Positions 21,190 to 30,015 of a DNA stretch of 64,000 nucleotides are shown here, in pieces. The stretch's first letter is position 1. Each line of letters starts with the position of its first letter. The stretch comes from Actinomycetota bacterium (GTDB lineage: Bacteria; Actinomycetota; Acidimicrobiia; Acidimicrobiales; Iamiaceae). The notes under the pieces are model-generated. The model saw only the letters and a program-made list of their open reading frames with translations, was not told the DNA's origin and did no database searches. The stretch is from assembly GCA_019639075.1 (NCBI GenBank), contig JAHBSO010000002.1, positions 287,593-351,592 of the forward strand, written 5' to 3'. The position numbers and the translations under genes are program-made.

Positions 21190-21812
21190 GCGGACCCCAT
21201 CCTGCCGCCACCGGCCCCGGACCGGGCAGCCGCGGGGTGCACCGGCGGCGCGTGGGTGGCGACGTCGAGGCCGCTGCGCACCGTGGCGGCACCGAGCTCG
21301 GCCTCGATCGCGTCGAGCCGGGCGGCGTAGGCGTCGGTGGTGATGTCGTGGGCCCACATCACGACCGCGTCCTCGCCGTTGTCGCCGTAGTACGCCTTGC
21401 GAGCCCCGACCGGCGCGAAGCCGAGCCGGCCGTAGATGCGCTGCGCCCGCTCGTTCGACGCCCGCACCTCGAGGGTGAGCTGGCGGGCGCCCAGCTCCAG
21501 CGAGCAGCGGACCAGTTCGACCAGCAGCCGGGTGGCGATCGAACGACCCTGGACGCCGGGATCGACTGCGACGGTCGACACGTGGCCGTCGTCGGCGATC
21601 ATCAGCAGCCCGGCGTAGCCGACGACCGCCTCGCCCTGGCGGGCGACGAGGTAGCACCGGCCCCGCCGCTCCAGCTCGTCCTCGAACAGCTTCGACGACC
21701 ACGGCCGCGGGTAGACCCGGGACTCGATCGCCAGCACGCCGGGAAGGTGTCGGCGCCGCATCGGCGTGACCACGACCGCCGGCCGACCGAGGTCGGGACC
21801 GGCGGCGTTCAC
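21186..21812 (-). CDS. rimI: ribosomal protein S18-alanine N-acetyltransferase (RimI-like GNAT)
   Basis: GNAT acetyltransferase of about 208 residues. The acetyl-CoA loop lies in VAVDPGVQGRSIATRLL (the usual Q/RxxGxG/A), and motif B follows as LEVRASNERAQRIYGRLGF. Early residues MRRRHLPGVLAIESRVYPRPW match RimI. The GTG at 21812 overlaps the tsaB stop (GTGA) and was chosen for that coupling; an ATG shortly downstream is an alternative. The C-terminal 50 residues are an extension with no family equivalent. Confidence 0.88.
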   Translation of the reverse strand: MNAAGPDLGRPAVVVTPMRRRHLPGVLAIESRVYPRPWSSKLFEDELERRGRCYLVARQGEAVVGYAGLLMIADDGHVSTVAVDPGVQGRSIATRLLVELVRCSLELGARQLTLEVRASNERAQRIYGRLGFAPVGARKAYYGDNGEDAVVMWAHDITTDAYAARLDAIEAELGAATVRSGLDVATHAPPVHPAAARSGAGGGRMGSA

Positions 21813-22504
21813 GCGCCCTCCCGGGTGGACCAGTTGATCTCGGCATCGGGCTTGCGGAGGTAGAGCAGCTCGATCTCGTGGGGTCGGACCCAGTCCTCGC
21901 GGAGCGCCTTGGCGTGGGCGAGCTGCACGAGCGATCGGGCGGAGGGGTGGGCCTGGTCGCCCCCGGCCACCTCGACGTCGGGACGGTCGAAACGATCGGC
22001 GTAGCGCACCGCACCGTCGCCGCACAGCAGGGTCTCGCCCGGGAGCGCCAGCAGCTCGGCGGCCAGCTCCTCCGGCGACCCGACGGTGGGTTCGCTCGTG
22101 CGCTGCAACCCGCCGGGCACCGGCCGGTAGAACGCCCAGAACACCTCACCCCGGCGGGCGTCGACGACCGCGGCGACCCGCCGGTTCGCGAACCGCAGGG
22201 GGAAGGCCAGGAGGTCGAGGCTCGACACCGCGATCATCGGGACCCGCAGGGCCTGCGCGATCGCCTTGCCCGACGCCACGCCGACCCGCAGGCCGGTGAA
22301 CAGCCCCGGTCCGTGGTCGACGGCGACGCAGGAGATGTCCGACAGCTCGACCCGAGCCTGCTCGCACACGAAGCGGATCGCCGGCGTCAGGTTCTCGGCG
22401 TGGCGCTTGCCGCGCGACGAGTGCGAGGAGGCCAGCACGCCCTCGTGCCCGCCGATCGCGCACCCCACCTGCGCCGTGGCGCTCTCCAGGCCAAGGATCA
22501 GCAC
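21809..22504 (-). CDS. tsaB: tRNA threonylcarbamoyladenosine biosynthesis protein TsaB
   Basis: Non-catalytic partner of TsaD, about 231 residues, with the ASKHA fold. It starts LILGLESATAQVGCA and has the signature VDHGPGLFTGLRVGVASGKA followed by VSSLDLLA. The GTG at 22504 overlaps the tsaE stop by seven bases. The C-terminal half is variable, as usual. Confidence 0.95.
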   Translation of the reverse strand: MLILGLESATAQVGCAIGGHEGVLASSHSSRGKRHAENLTPAIRFVCEQARVELSDISCVAVDHGPGLFTGLRVGVASGKAIAQALRVPMIAVSSLDLLAFPLRFANRRVAAVVDARRGEVFWAFYRPVPGGLQRTSEPTVGSPEELAAELLALPGETLLCGDGAVRYADRFDRPDVEVAGGDQAHPSARSLVQLAHAKALREDWVRPHEIELLYLRKPDAEINWSTREGA

Positions 22505-23010
22505 GACGGGTCGCCTCCGCCGCCCGCCCAGGGCGCCACGGTCTCGTCGACCAGGCGCGAGCGGGCGAACCACGAGGTCCCGCGGGGCAGCAGGGTGATG
22601 GTGCGGTCGTCGTCGCCGGTGCCGAAGGTGATCCGCACCTCGAGGTACCGGTCGCCCAGCGCCGGCAGCACGGCGTCGCCCCACTCGACGAGCATCACCG
22701 CGTCCTCGTCGAGCATCTCACCCACGCCCAGCTCGGCGACCTCTCGGAGCTGGTCGAGCCGGTAGACGTCGAGGTGGTGCAGGGACAGGTCCGGACCCTG
22801 GTACTCCCGCACGATGGTGAAGGTCGGGCTGGTGACCGGCTCGGCGATCCCGAGACCGGCCGCGAACCCCTGCGCGAAGGCGGTCTTGCCGGCGCCCATC
22901 TCACCGGCGAGCACGATGATGTCGCCGGCGCGGCTGATGCCCGCGATCGCCCGCGCGAGGGCCTGCGTCTCGGCGGCGGACGCGGCGCGAACCGTGGTGG
23001 GTCGCGTCAT
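22498..23010 (-). CDS. tsaE: tRNA threonylcarbamoyladenosine biosynthesis ATPase TsaE
   Basis: P-loop ATPase of 170 residues that regenerates the TsaB-TsaD complex. The Walker A motif is AGEMGAGKTAFAQG, then SPTFTIVREY and the LHHLDVYRLD box. VEWGD is the family's conserved WG-containing stretch. The ATG at 23010 was chosen because upstream residues do not align with the family. First gene of the t6A operon; about 200 bases separate it from the divergent SurE-type gene. Confidence 0.95.
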   Translation of the reverse strand: MTRPTTVRAASAAETQALARAIAGISRAGDIIVLAGEMGAGKTAFAQGFAAGLGIAEPVTSPTFTIVREYQGPDLSLHHLDVYRLDQLREVAELGVGEMLDEDAVMLVEWGDAVLPALGDRYLEVRITFGTGDDDRTITLLPRGTSWFARSRLVDETVAPWAGGGGDPSC

Positions 23011-23217
23011 CGAACGGTGGTGCGACGCAGGTCGGGGGGCTCGACGGGCACCGTTGGAGACTACTGCCGCGGGGGCGCGGTCCATCCCCTCCGGCCGGTG
23101 CACCCCGACCCCCGTCGACCCCGGTCGAACCGTCGACGCGCGTTGCGCGCGGGATCGGTAGTGTCGGCCGCCTCAGAGACATCGGTCACACCGACCGGTC
23201 GACGACAGGGGAGCCGC

Positions 23218-24501
23218 ATGGGACGACGGGCGCGGATGGTCACGACGATCGGGCTGGCCCTCGTGCTGGCCACCGGCCTCGGCGGGTGCCTGTACTTCCC
23301 GAGATCGTTCCAGCTGACCGACGGCAGCGGCACCGAGGCGCAACCGTGGTGGTGCGGCGGTTCGCCGGAGCTCTCGGCGGCCCAGTGCCAGAACTTCTCC
23401 GCGATCCTCGACGTGGCCATCGCCGAGGCGCAGGCCCACATGACCGTCGCCGACGCCCTCGCGGACGGGCTCACACCGACGGCCGGCGCCCCGGCCGGGG
23501 TCGGCTACGCGATGGGCACGGCGCGGGCCTCCTTCGTCGCCGGCAGCCCCAACGTGCTCCTCTACGAGAGCTCGGCGCCGGGCGCCCGACTGGTGGGCTT
23601 CGCCTACGCGGTGACCGGGGCCGAGCCGTCCGGCTTCGACGGCGACCGCGACCACTGGATCGCGGTGGGCGACCCCGCGGTCTGGTGGCTCCCGGTCTGG
23701 GCCCTACGCGGCTACGAGAACCAGCCCGACGTGTTCGCGGCGTCGCACCCGTGCCTCGTGGGCGGCGGGCACGTCACCGCCACCACCGACCCCTGCTACG
23801 TCGCCTCGCACCCCGAGCCGTTCCGGTTCGTCGTCACCAACGACGACGGGATCGGCGCCCCGGGCATCGACGCCCTCGTCGAAGGGCTGTACGGCCTGCC
23901 GAACGTGGTGGTCGACGTGGTCGCACCCGCCACCAACCAGTCCGGGACCGGCGACACCGTGACACCCGGTGGCGCGACCGGCCAACCGGCGACGACCGCC
24001 AGCGGCCGACCGGCCACCGCGGTCGCCGGAACCCCGGGCGACTCGGTGAACTACGCACTCGACCAGCTCCACCTCGTGCCCGACCTCGTCGTGTCGGGGA
24101 TCAACCTCGGTCAGAACATGAACGGCATCGTCGCCCTGTCCGGCACCGTTGGCGCCGCCCGCGTCGCCGCCCGTCGGGCGTTCCCGTCCATCGCCAGCAG
24201 CCAGGGCGGCCTCAGCCTCCCGGTCGACTTCCCCACCGGCGTCACCGCCACCCTCGACCTCGTGGAGCGGTACCGCCTGGGCCTGGCCGGCGCTCCGTAC
24301 ATGACGGTGCCGAACATCAACATCCCGACGTGCGCCGCCGGCACCACGGTGCGGGGCACCGTCGAGACCGTGGTCGCTCCGGCGCTGAACGGCCGCAGCT
24401 ACACCACGCAGAACTGCGCGTCGACGGTGACGGTGATCAACGACGACGTCGACGCCTTCAACAACGGCTTCATCGGCATCACCGACGTCGGTCTGGGCTG
24501 A
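23218..24501 (+). CDS. lipoprotein with a SurE-type 5'-nucleotidase domain
   Basis: A 427-residue exported protein. The signal peptide ends in lipobox LGGC with Cys24, so it is anchored on the outer face of the membrane. Residues 35-200 form an unassigned N-terminal domain rich in Trp and paired Cys. From about 203 a SurE domain begins with VTNDDGIGAPGID (Asn208, Asp209 and Asp210 are metal ligands), then NQSGTGDTVT and SGINLGQNM, all catalytic positions retained. SurE is normally cytosolic, so an extracellular nucleotidase or phosphatase is inferred. A TAGTGT box at 23159 may be its -10. The last 23 bases overlap the convergent hydrolase gene. Confidence 0.85.
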   Translation: MGRRARMVTTIGLALVLATGLGGCLYFPRSFQLTDGSGTEAQPWWCGGSPELSAAQCQNFSAILDVAIAEAQAHMTVADALADGLTPTAGAPAGVGYAMGTARASFVAGSPNVLLYESSAPGARLVGFAYAVTGAEPSGFDGDRDHWIAVGDPAVWWLPVWALRGYENQPDVFAASHPCLVGGGHVTATTDPCYVASHPEPFRFVVTNDDGIGAPGIDALVEGLYGLPNVVVDVVAPATNQSGTGDTVTPGGATGQPATTASGRPATAVAGTPGDSVNYALDQLHLVPDLVVSGINLGQNMNGIVALSGTVGAARVAARRAFPSIASSQGGLSLPVDFPTGVTATLDLVERYRLGLAGAPYMTVPNINIPTCAAGTTVRGTVETVVAPALNGRSYTTQNCASTVTVINDDVDAFNNGFIGITDVGLG

Positions 24502-25504
24502 TCTCCTCCGCCGACGCCCGCTCGGCGAGCGCGTCGTGGAAGCCCCGCAGCAGCTCGGCCAGCTCGTCCGGTCGCTCCTGCATCATCTGGTGACCCGCGC
24601 CCCGGAGCACCACGAAGTCGCTGTCGGGCAGGAGCCGGGCCAGGTGACGGCTCGCCGGCACGGGGGTGAGCAGGTCGCGGGTGCCGACCACGACCATCGA
24701 CGGCGTCTCGGTACGGCGCAGCGCCTCCCGGGCGTCGTGGTCGAACATCTGGTCGACCGAGGCCAGCATCGCAGCCGGATCCATGGAGGCACCCATGTCG
24801 GCCACGATGCGCATCGCGGTCGGCGAGGGACGCGAGCCGAACGCCAACCGCACGACCCGACCGGTGGCCACGTCGGCACCGGGGAGCGCACGGCCCCCCT
24901 CGACGACGGCCGAACCCCGGCCGACCAGGCGGCGCATCTGACGGTCGACACCGGGTGGGAACACCTGGTGGGCCCGGGTGTTGAGGAAGACCGTGCCGGC
25001 GACCCGCTCGGCCAGCACGTCCGGGTGCTCGGCGCAGAAGGTCATCAGCGTCATCCCGCCCATGGAGTGCCCGACCACGATCGCGTCGTGCAGGTCGAGG
25101 GCCTCGAGCAGGTCGGCGAGGTCGTCGGCGAGCCGGGTGAGCCCGAAGCCGCCCTCCCCCGGCGACGACGTTCCGTGGCCCCGGAGGTCGACGGCGATCA
25201 CGCGGAACTGGTCGGACAGGTCGTGCATCTGCGGCGCCCACACGTCGGAGCGGAGCGTGATGCCGTGGAGGAGCACGAGCGGCCGGCCCTCACCACGTTC
25301 GATCGCATGGATCGTGCCGCCGTCGCGGGTGGTGATGTGGTGGTCGGTCATGCCGTCGGGCAGGGCGAACCGGTCGTCGGTGAGGGGACGGCCGACGGAG
25401 CGCCCGCCGGCGGTGCGGGCGACCGACGGGTGCGTCGCCCGGTAGAGGCCGAACGCGGCGGCCCCGGTGCCGGCGGCGATCAGCGCGAGCTTCTTCAGGT
25501 TCAC
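24479..25504 (-). CDS. alpha/beta hydrolase with N-terminal membrane anchor
   Basis: A 341-residue alpha/beta-hydrolase. A short hydrophobic N-terminus (LKKLALIAAGTGAAAFGLY) suggests membrane tethering. The oxyanion HG is in LLHGITLRSD, the nucleophile elbow is VGHSMGGM, the acid is the Asp in GTRDLLTP and the His is in GAGHQMMQE, so the triad is complete. The GTG overlaps the alr stop (GTGA). The substrate is unknown; the sequence resembles esterases and epoxide-hydrolase-like enzymes. Confidence 0.88.
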   Translation of the reverse strand: MNLKKLALIAAGTGAAAFGLYRATHPSVARTAGGRSVGRPLTDDRFALPDGMTDHHITTRDGGTIHAIERGEGRPLVLLHGITLRSDVWAPQMHDLSDQFRVIAVDLRGHGTSSPGEGGFGLTRLADDLADLLEALDLHDAIVVGHSMGGMTLMTFCAEHPDVLAERVAGTVFLNTRAHQVFPPGVDRQMRRLVGRGSAVVEGGRALPGADVATGRVVRLAFGSRPSPTAMRIVADMGASMDPAAMLASVDQMFDHDAREALRRTETPSMVVVGTRDLLTPVPASRHLARLLPDSDFVVLRGAGHQMMQERPDELAELLRGFHDALAERASAEEISPDRRR

Positions 25505-26646
25505 GTCGGAGGACCTCCCGAGTAGCGGCGGGGGACGCGCGAGCTGATGCCGCACACGACCTCGTAGGTGATGGTGCCCACGCGCGCGGCCCACTCGTCC
25601 ACCGGGAGGTGCTCGTCGCCCTGCCGGCCGAACAGCACGACCTCGTCGCCGACCTGCACATCGTCGTCGCCGCAGTCGACCATGAGCTGGTCCATGGTGA
25701 TGGTGCCGGCGATCGGGCGGCGGCGTCCGCCGATCAGGACCTCCCCGCCGTCGGCCGACAGCGCTCGGGTCACGCCGTCGGCGTAGCCGAGCGGCACCGT
25801 GGCGAGGGTGGTCGGCCGCTCCGCCTCGTAGCGGTGCCCGTACGACACACGGTCGCCGGCGGCGAGGCGCTTGACGTGCGACACCCGGGCCCGCAGCGAC
25901 ATCGCGGGCTCGAACGGCACGCGGCCCCTGAGGCTCGGACTGGGGTCGAGCCCGTAGATGCCGATGCCGCACCGCACCATGTCGAACCGGGCGTCGGGGT
26001 GGGCGATGGCGCCAGCGGTGTTGGCGGCGTGGCGCAGGGGGACCTCGATGCCCGCCGCGGCCAGGTCGTCGAGCACCCCGCGGTAGCGCTCGGTCTGGAC
26101 CGCCGTCGTGGGGTTGTCCGGCTCGTCGGCCACCGCGAAGTGGGTGAACACCGAGGCGAGGGCGAGCCCCGGCGCCGCTTCGATCGACCGGGCGAGCGCG
26201 ACCGCGTCGTCGGGCTGGACGCCGACCCGGCGCATCCCGGTGTCGACCTTCAGGTGGGTGCGGACCGGCGCGTGCCCGCCATCAGCGGCTCCCGCGCCGG
26301 AGGCTGCGGCGAGCACCTCGACACCGGATGGCGTGTAGACGGTCGCGTCGAGGTCCCGGGCGACGAGCTCGGCGACCTCGTCCGGCGACGGTTGGGACAG
26401 CACGAGGATGGGCGCGTCGATGCCCGCCTCCCGCAGCTCCGCCCCCTCGGCCACGAGCGCCACCCCGAGCATCGAGGCGCCCCCGGCCAGTGCGGCCCGC
26501 GAGACCGGCACGGCCCCGTGCCCGTACCCGTCGGCCTTCACGACGGCACAGACGTCGACCCCCGCGAGGTCCCGCAACCGGGCGACGTTGGCCGTGACGG
26601 CACCGAGGTCGACCTCGGCCCGGACGGGGCGAATCGGGGGGTTCAG
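25501..26646 (-). CDS. alr: alanine racemase, CTG start proposed
   Basis: PLP enzyme interconverting L- and D-alanine for peptidoglycan. PLP Lys lies in AVVKADGYGHG, the catalytic Tyr region is RVSYGHRYEAE, and the C-terminal barrel has IAGTITMDQLMVDCG. The family N-terminus (RAEVDLGAVTANVARLRDL) is encoded only if translation starts upstream of the first TTG at 26577. No ATG, GTG or TTG is available there, but a CTG at 26646 overlaps the preceding stop as CTGA, exactly the coupling style used by its neighbours. This gives 381 residues, the normal length. Confidence 0.9.
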   Translation of the reverse strand: MNPPIRPVRAEVDLGAVTANVARLRDLAGVDVCAVVKADGYGHGAVPVSRAALAGGASMLGVALVAEGAELREAGIDAPILVLSQPSPDEVAELVARDLDATVYTPSGVEVLAAASGAGAADGGHAPVRTHLKVDTGMRRVGVQPDDAVALARSIEAAPGLALASVFTHFAVADEPDNPTTAVQTERYRGVLDDLAAAGIEVPLRHAANTAGAIAHPDARFDMVRCGIGIYGLDPSPSLRGRVPFEPAMSLRARVSHVKRLAAGDRVSYGHRYEAERPTTLATVPLGYADGVTRALSADGGEVLIGGRRRPIAGTITMDQLMVDCGDDDVQVGDEVVLFGRQGDEHLPVDEWAARVGTITYEVVCGISSRVPRRYSGGPPT

Positions 26647-27116
26647 TCGGCGTCGTCCCGGATGATGGCCCGCAGGATGTCGACGCGGGCGACGATGCCG
26701 GCCAGCCCGCCGTCGCCGACGACCGGCAGCCGGGAGACGTCGTGGTCGTGCATGAGGGTGGCGGCCCGCTCGACGGTGTCGTCGGCGGCGACGGTGACCG
26801 GGTCGCGGTGCATCACCTCGGCCACCGTGCTGCCCAAGGCCCGGCGGAGGTCGTCGTCGAACTGGCGCTGCGCGCTCGGCAGCTCCAGGGTGGCGCCCAG
26901 CAGGGAGATCACCGTCGGGAAGTGGAGCTTGCTCTCCTGCACGATCAGGTCACCGGTCGAGAGCATGCCGACCACGGTGCCGTCGGCGGCGACGACCGGG
27001 GCGCCGTCGATGCTGCGGTCGACCAGCGTGCGCATGGCGTCGGCGACGTTGTCGTCCGGGCCGAACGTGAGGACGTCGGTGGTCATGACTTCGCTCACGG
27101 GCGACTTGCGGGACAT
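26643..27116 (-). CDS. CBS-pair domain protein
   Basis: A 157-residue protein made of two CBS repeats (SEVMTTDVLTFGPDDNVADA at the start; AEVMHRDPVTVAADDTVERA in the second half). Such modules usually sense adenine nucleotides and regulate partner enzymes. The ATG has a well-placed GGAGGA. It sits between nnr and alr and is coupled to alr by overlap. The partner is unknown. Confidence 0.88.
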   Translation of the reverse strand: MSRKSPVSEVMTTDVLTFGPDDNVADAMRTLVDRSIDGAPVVAADGTVVGMLSTGDLIVQESKLHFPTVISLLGATLELPSAQRQFDDDLRRALGSTVAEVMHRDPVTVAADDTVERAATLMHDHDVSRLPVVGDGGLAGIVARVDILRAIIRDDAD

Positions 27117-27194
27117 CGTTCCTCCGGCGTTGGGGTGGGTGGGTCGGGGCGCCGACCGGGCCGACGGCGGGGACCGTGCGGGCCGGGGACGAGG

Positions 27195-28637
27195 CTACCG
27201 CTGCGCCTCGGCGCGGCGCGACGACGATCCCGGACCGGTGGACGTCGGTGGGCCGCAGCAGTCGTCGATCACCCGCGGCAGGAACGCCGGGAGATCGCTC
27301 GCGACCAGGCCGTGCACCGGCCCGAGCGCCCCGGCCCGACCGTGGAGGTGCGCGGCGAGGGCCGCGGCCCGCAGGGCGGGCACGCCCTGGGCCAGGAGGG
27401 CGGTGACGATCCCCGTCAGCACGTCGCCGGTGCCGGCGGTGGCCAGGCGGCGGTCGCCGGCATCGGCCACCAGCACCGCGCCGTCGGGGTCGGCCACCAC
27501 GGTGCACGGGCCCTTCAGGAGCACGACCGCGCCGGTGGTCCGGGCGAGGGCTCGCGCGGCCTCGAACCGGTCGGCCCCGGGTGCGGCACCGGTGAGGAGC
27601 GCGTGCTCGCCGTCGTGGGGCGTGAGCACGACCGGCCCGGCCCCGGAGGGTCGGCGGCCGATCACGGTGGCCGCCTCGCGCCCGAGCGCTCGGAGCCCGT
27701 CGCCGTCGACGACGATCGGCCGGGTCGTCGACGCAACCAGCTCGCGCACCCCGGTCGTGACCGCGCCGTCGGCGCCCAGACCCGGTCCGACGGCGAGCGC
27801 GGCGAACCGCTCGGCCCCGTCGGCGACGACCGCGGCCCAGCCGGCAGCGGGGAGGGCGACCCGCACGGCCTCGACGGGTGCGGCACCGGCCACCGTGGCC
27901 GGGTCGGCGGGGTCGACGCCCGGCGTGGACAGGCGGACGTAGCCGGCTCCGGCCCGTTGGGCGCCGGCCACGGCGAGGCGCGCGGCGCCGGTCATCCCCG
28001 GCGACCCGGCGACGATCCAGGCCGCGTGCTGCCACTTGTGGGTGTCCCGGCGCTCGGTCGGCCACCAGGCCGCCACGTCCTCGTCCCGCACCCGGTGCGC
28101 CGATGCTCCCGAGGTGTCGAGTCCGATGTCGACCACGACCACCTCACCCGCCAGCGTCGCGCCGTCGCCGAGGAGGAGCCCGGGCTTCAGCGCCGCGAAC
28201 GTGACCGTCCGCACCGCCGCCCAGGGCGCCCCCGCAGCCTCGCCGGTGAGGCCGGACACGCCCGACGGCACGTCGACCGCGAGCACGGGCGTGGTCCCGG
28301 GCTCCGGTGGGGTCCAGGTGCCACGGAAGCCGGTGCCGAACGCGGCGTCGATCAGCAGGTCGGCCGGGGGAAGGACGTCGCCCGGGGTCACGGTCGCGGT
28401 GTCGAGGACCGTCACCCGCACGCCGCGGCGGCGGAGGTGGCGGGCCGCCGAGCGGCCGTCGGCCCCGTTGTTCCCCTTGCCGGCGAGGACCACGACGCGT
28501 CGCCCGTAGGTGCCGCCGAGGAGGTCGATCGCCTCGCGGGCCGTGGCCCACCCGGCCCGCTCGATCAGCACCTCGACCGGTTCGGGAGCGGCCGCGTCGA
28601 CGGCCGCCATCTCGGTCGGGGTGACGATCGGCTCCAC
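27195..28637 (-). CDS. nnr: bifunctional NAD(P)HX epimerase/dehydratase
   Basis: Repairs damaged NAD(P)H hydrates. The 480-residue protein has the YjeF N-terminal epimerase domain first (VLAGKGNNGADGRSAARHL, residues about 50-70). The ribokinase-like ADP-dependent dehydratase domain follows, with GTGDVLTGIVTALL near the C terminus. The GTG start lies seven bases after a CAGACT box, again hinting at a leaderless mRNA. It is conserved beside alr and the t6A genes in actinobacteria. Confidence 0.93.
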   Translation of the reverse strand: MEPIVTPTEMAAVDAAAPEPVEVLIERAGWATAREAIDLLGGTYGRRVVVLAGKGNNGADGRSAARHLRRRGVRVTVLDTATVTPGDVLPPADLLIDAAFGTGFRGTWTPPEPGTTPVLAVDVPSGVSGLTGEAAGAPWAAVRTVTFAALKPGLLLGDGATLAGEVVVVDIGLDTSGASAHRVRDEDVAAWWPTERRDTHKWQHAAWIVAGSPGMTGAARLAVAGAQRAGAGYVRLSTPGVDPADPATVAGAAPVEAVRVALPAAGWAAVVADGAERFAALAVGPGLGADGAVTTGVRELVASTTRPIVVDGDGLRALGREAATVIGRRPSGAGPVVLTPHDGEHALLTGAAPGADRFEAARALARTTGAVVLLKGPCTVVADPDGAVLVADAGDRRLATAGTGDVLTGIVTALLAQGVPALRAAALAAHLHGRAGALGPVHGLVASDLPAFLPRVIDDCCGPPTSTGPGSSSRRAEAQR

Positions 28638-28683
28638 GACCGCCAGTCTGCCGGGTTCGGCCGGTGCCCGGCCCGGGTGGACC

Positions 28684-28689
28684 TAACCT
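28684..28689 (+). promoter_or_regulatory. -10 box of a leaderless promoter
   Basis: TAACCT followed by seven bases and the ATG at 28697; no ribosome site fits between. The 59-base gap is shared with the divergent nnr gene. Confidence 0.5.
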
Positions 28690-28696
28690 GCGCCCG

Positions 28697-29575
28697 ATGT
28701 CGGCCCCACGGACGATCCCGCTCAGCGACGGCCGCGTGCTCGGCTTCGACGACGTCGGCGACCCGGACGGCGTGCCCGTGCTCTTCGTCCACGGCACGCC
28801 GGACTCGCGCCGGGCCCGCCACCCCGACGACGGCGTCGCGGCCCGGCTCGGCGTCCGGCTGGTGGCCGTCGACCGTCCGGGGTTCGGCTCGTCGACCGCG
28901 GATCCCACCGCGACGGTCGGCTCGATCGCCGACGACCTCGTCGCCCTCGCCGATCACCTCGACGTGTCGGCGTGGCGTCCGTTCGCCTGGTCCGCCGGGT
29001 CGGTGTACGCCCTCGCGCTCGCCGCGCGGCACCCCGACCGCGTGGCCCGGGTCGCGGTCGCCGCCGGCCTGGTGCCGTTCGAGGCCTACGCCACGCCCGG
29101 CATCCTCGACGACGCCGACGGGGGCCGGTGGATGGTCGCCGAGCTCGGTGCCGAGCTGGGTCCGGCCGGGTTGGCCGAGGCCGCGGCGCCGATGGTGGCC
29201 CCATGGCCCTGCGACGACGCGCTGGCCCGCGACCACCTCCGGGAGACCGCCGATCCGTTCCGCCGGGCCGAGCTGGCCTCGGTGCCCGGCGCCGAGGACG
29301 CGATGGTCCACGGGCTCGTCGACAGCGTGGCCGACGGGCTGGCCGGCATCGTGCGCGACGTCGAGCTCCAGGTCGAGCCACCGGACGTCGACTGGTCGGC
29401 GGTGGCCTGCCCGGTCGACCTCACCTACGGCGCCCGGGACACCACCGCGCCACCCAGCTTCGGCCATTGGTGGGCCGGCCGCCTCCGCTGGGCCGAGCTG
29501 ACCGTGGTCCCCGACGCCGGACACCTGGTCGCCCTCACCCACTGGGAGCGGATCCTCACCACCCTCGCATCCTGA
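28697..29575 (+). CDS. alpha/beta hydrolase
   Basis: A 292-residue cytosolic alpha/beta-hydrolase. The oxyanion segment is LFVHGTPDSR, then DRPGFGSS. The nucleophile elbow is AWSAGS, where the first Gly of GxSxG is Ala. The acid is Asp in YGARDTT and the His is in PDAGHLVAL. The overall pattern matches the haloperoxidase/proline-iminopeptidase-like branch. The substrate is unknown. A large palindromic repeat starts three bases after the stop and probably ends the transcript. Confidence 0.88.
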   Translation: MSAPRTIPLSDGRVLGFDDVGDPDGVPVLFVHGTPDSRRARHPDDGVAARLGVRLVAVDRPGFGSSTADPTATVGSIADDLVALADHLDVSAWRPFAWSAGSVYALALAARHPDRVARVAVAAGLVPFEAYATPGILDDADGGRWMVAELGAELGPAGLAEAAAPMVAPWPCDDALARDHLRETADPFRRAELASVPGAEDAMVHGLVDSVADGLAGIVRDVELQVEPPDVDWSAVACPVDLTYGARDTTAPPSFGHWWAGRLRWAELTVVPDAGHLVALTHWERILTTLAS

Positions 29576-29577
29576 CC

Positions 29578-29668
29578 GCACGTTCGGGGTCGGATCCCAA
29601 CCGTGCTCGATGCCGGAAGCAGATGATCCCCCGTCGGCATCACGGTTGGGATCCGACCCCGAACGTGC
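29578..29668. repeat. inverted pair of family A 29-bp units
   Basis: A plus-oriented unit (29578-29606, GCACGTTCGGGGTCGG...) faces its reverse complement (29641-29668). The 34-base centre is itself partly paired (ATGCCG with CGGCAT). The whole can form a hairpin of some 28-35 bp. It directly follows the stop of the upstream hydrolase gene, consistent with a role at transcript ends. Confidence 0.9.
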
Positions 29669-29697
29669 ACCTCGGTGTGCGGTGGCAGGATGGCCGG

Positions 29698-30015
29698 ATG
29701 GAGCGACGGTCCCCCGCCGACGTCGCCGCCGCCGTTCGACCGGACGGGTGGCGGGTCGTCGACGACGCCGTCCACGCGCGGTTCGCCACCGGGTCGTTCG
29801 CCGCCGGCATCGCGTTCGCAGTCCGCATCGGCGAGGCGGCCGACGCCGCGAACCACCATCCCGACCTGACGATCACCTACCCCTCGGTCGCCGTCAGCAT
29901 CACGACGCACGACGCCGGCGGCCTGACCGACCTCGACGTCGATCTGGCCCGGACGATCTCCGCGATCGCCCGCGACCTCGACGTGGCGGTCGTTCCCGAC
30001 CGCGGCGACCCGTGA
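29698..30015 (+). CDS. 4a-hydroxytetrahydrobiopterin (pterin-4a-carbinolamine) dehydratase
   Basis: A 105-residue small dehydratase that recycles 4a-hydroxypterin. The catalytic motif is complete: NHHPDLTITYPSVAVSITTH followed by GGLTDLDVDLA. The preceding segment FAAGIAFAVRIGEAAD is the usual helix. No aromatic amino-acid hydroxylase is nearby. It is coupled to the next gene by GTGA. Confidence 0.92.
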   Translation: MERRSPADVAAAVRPDGWRVVDDAVHARFATGSFAAGIAFAVRIGEAADAANHHPDLTITYPSVAVSITTHDAGGLTDLDVDLARTISAIARDLDVAVVPDRGDP

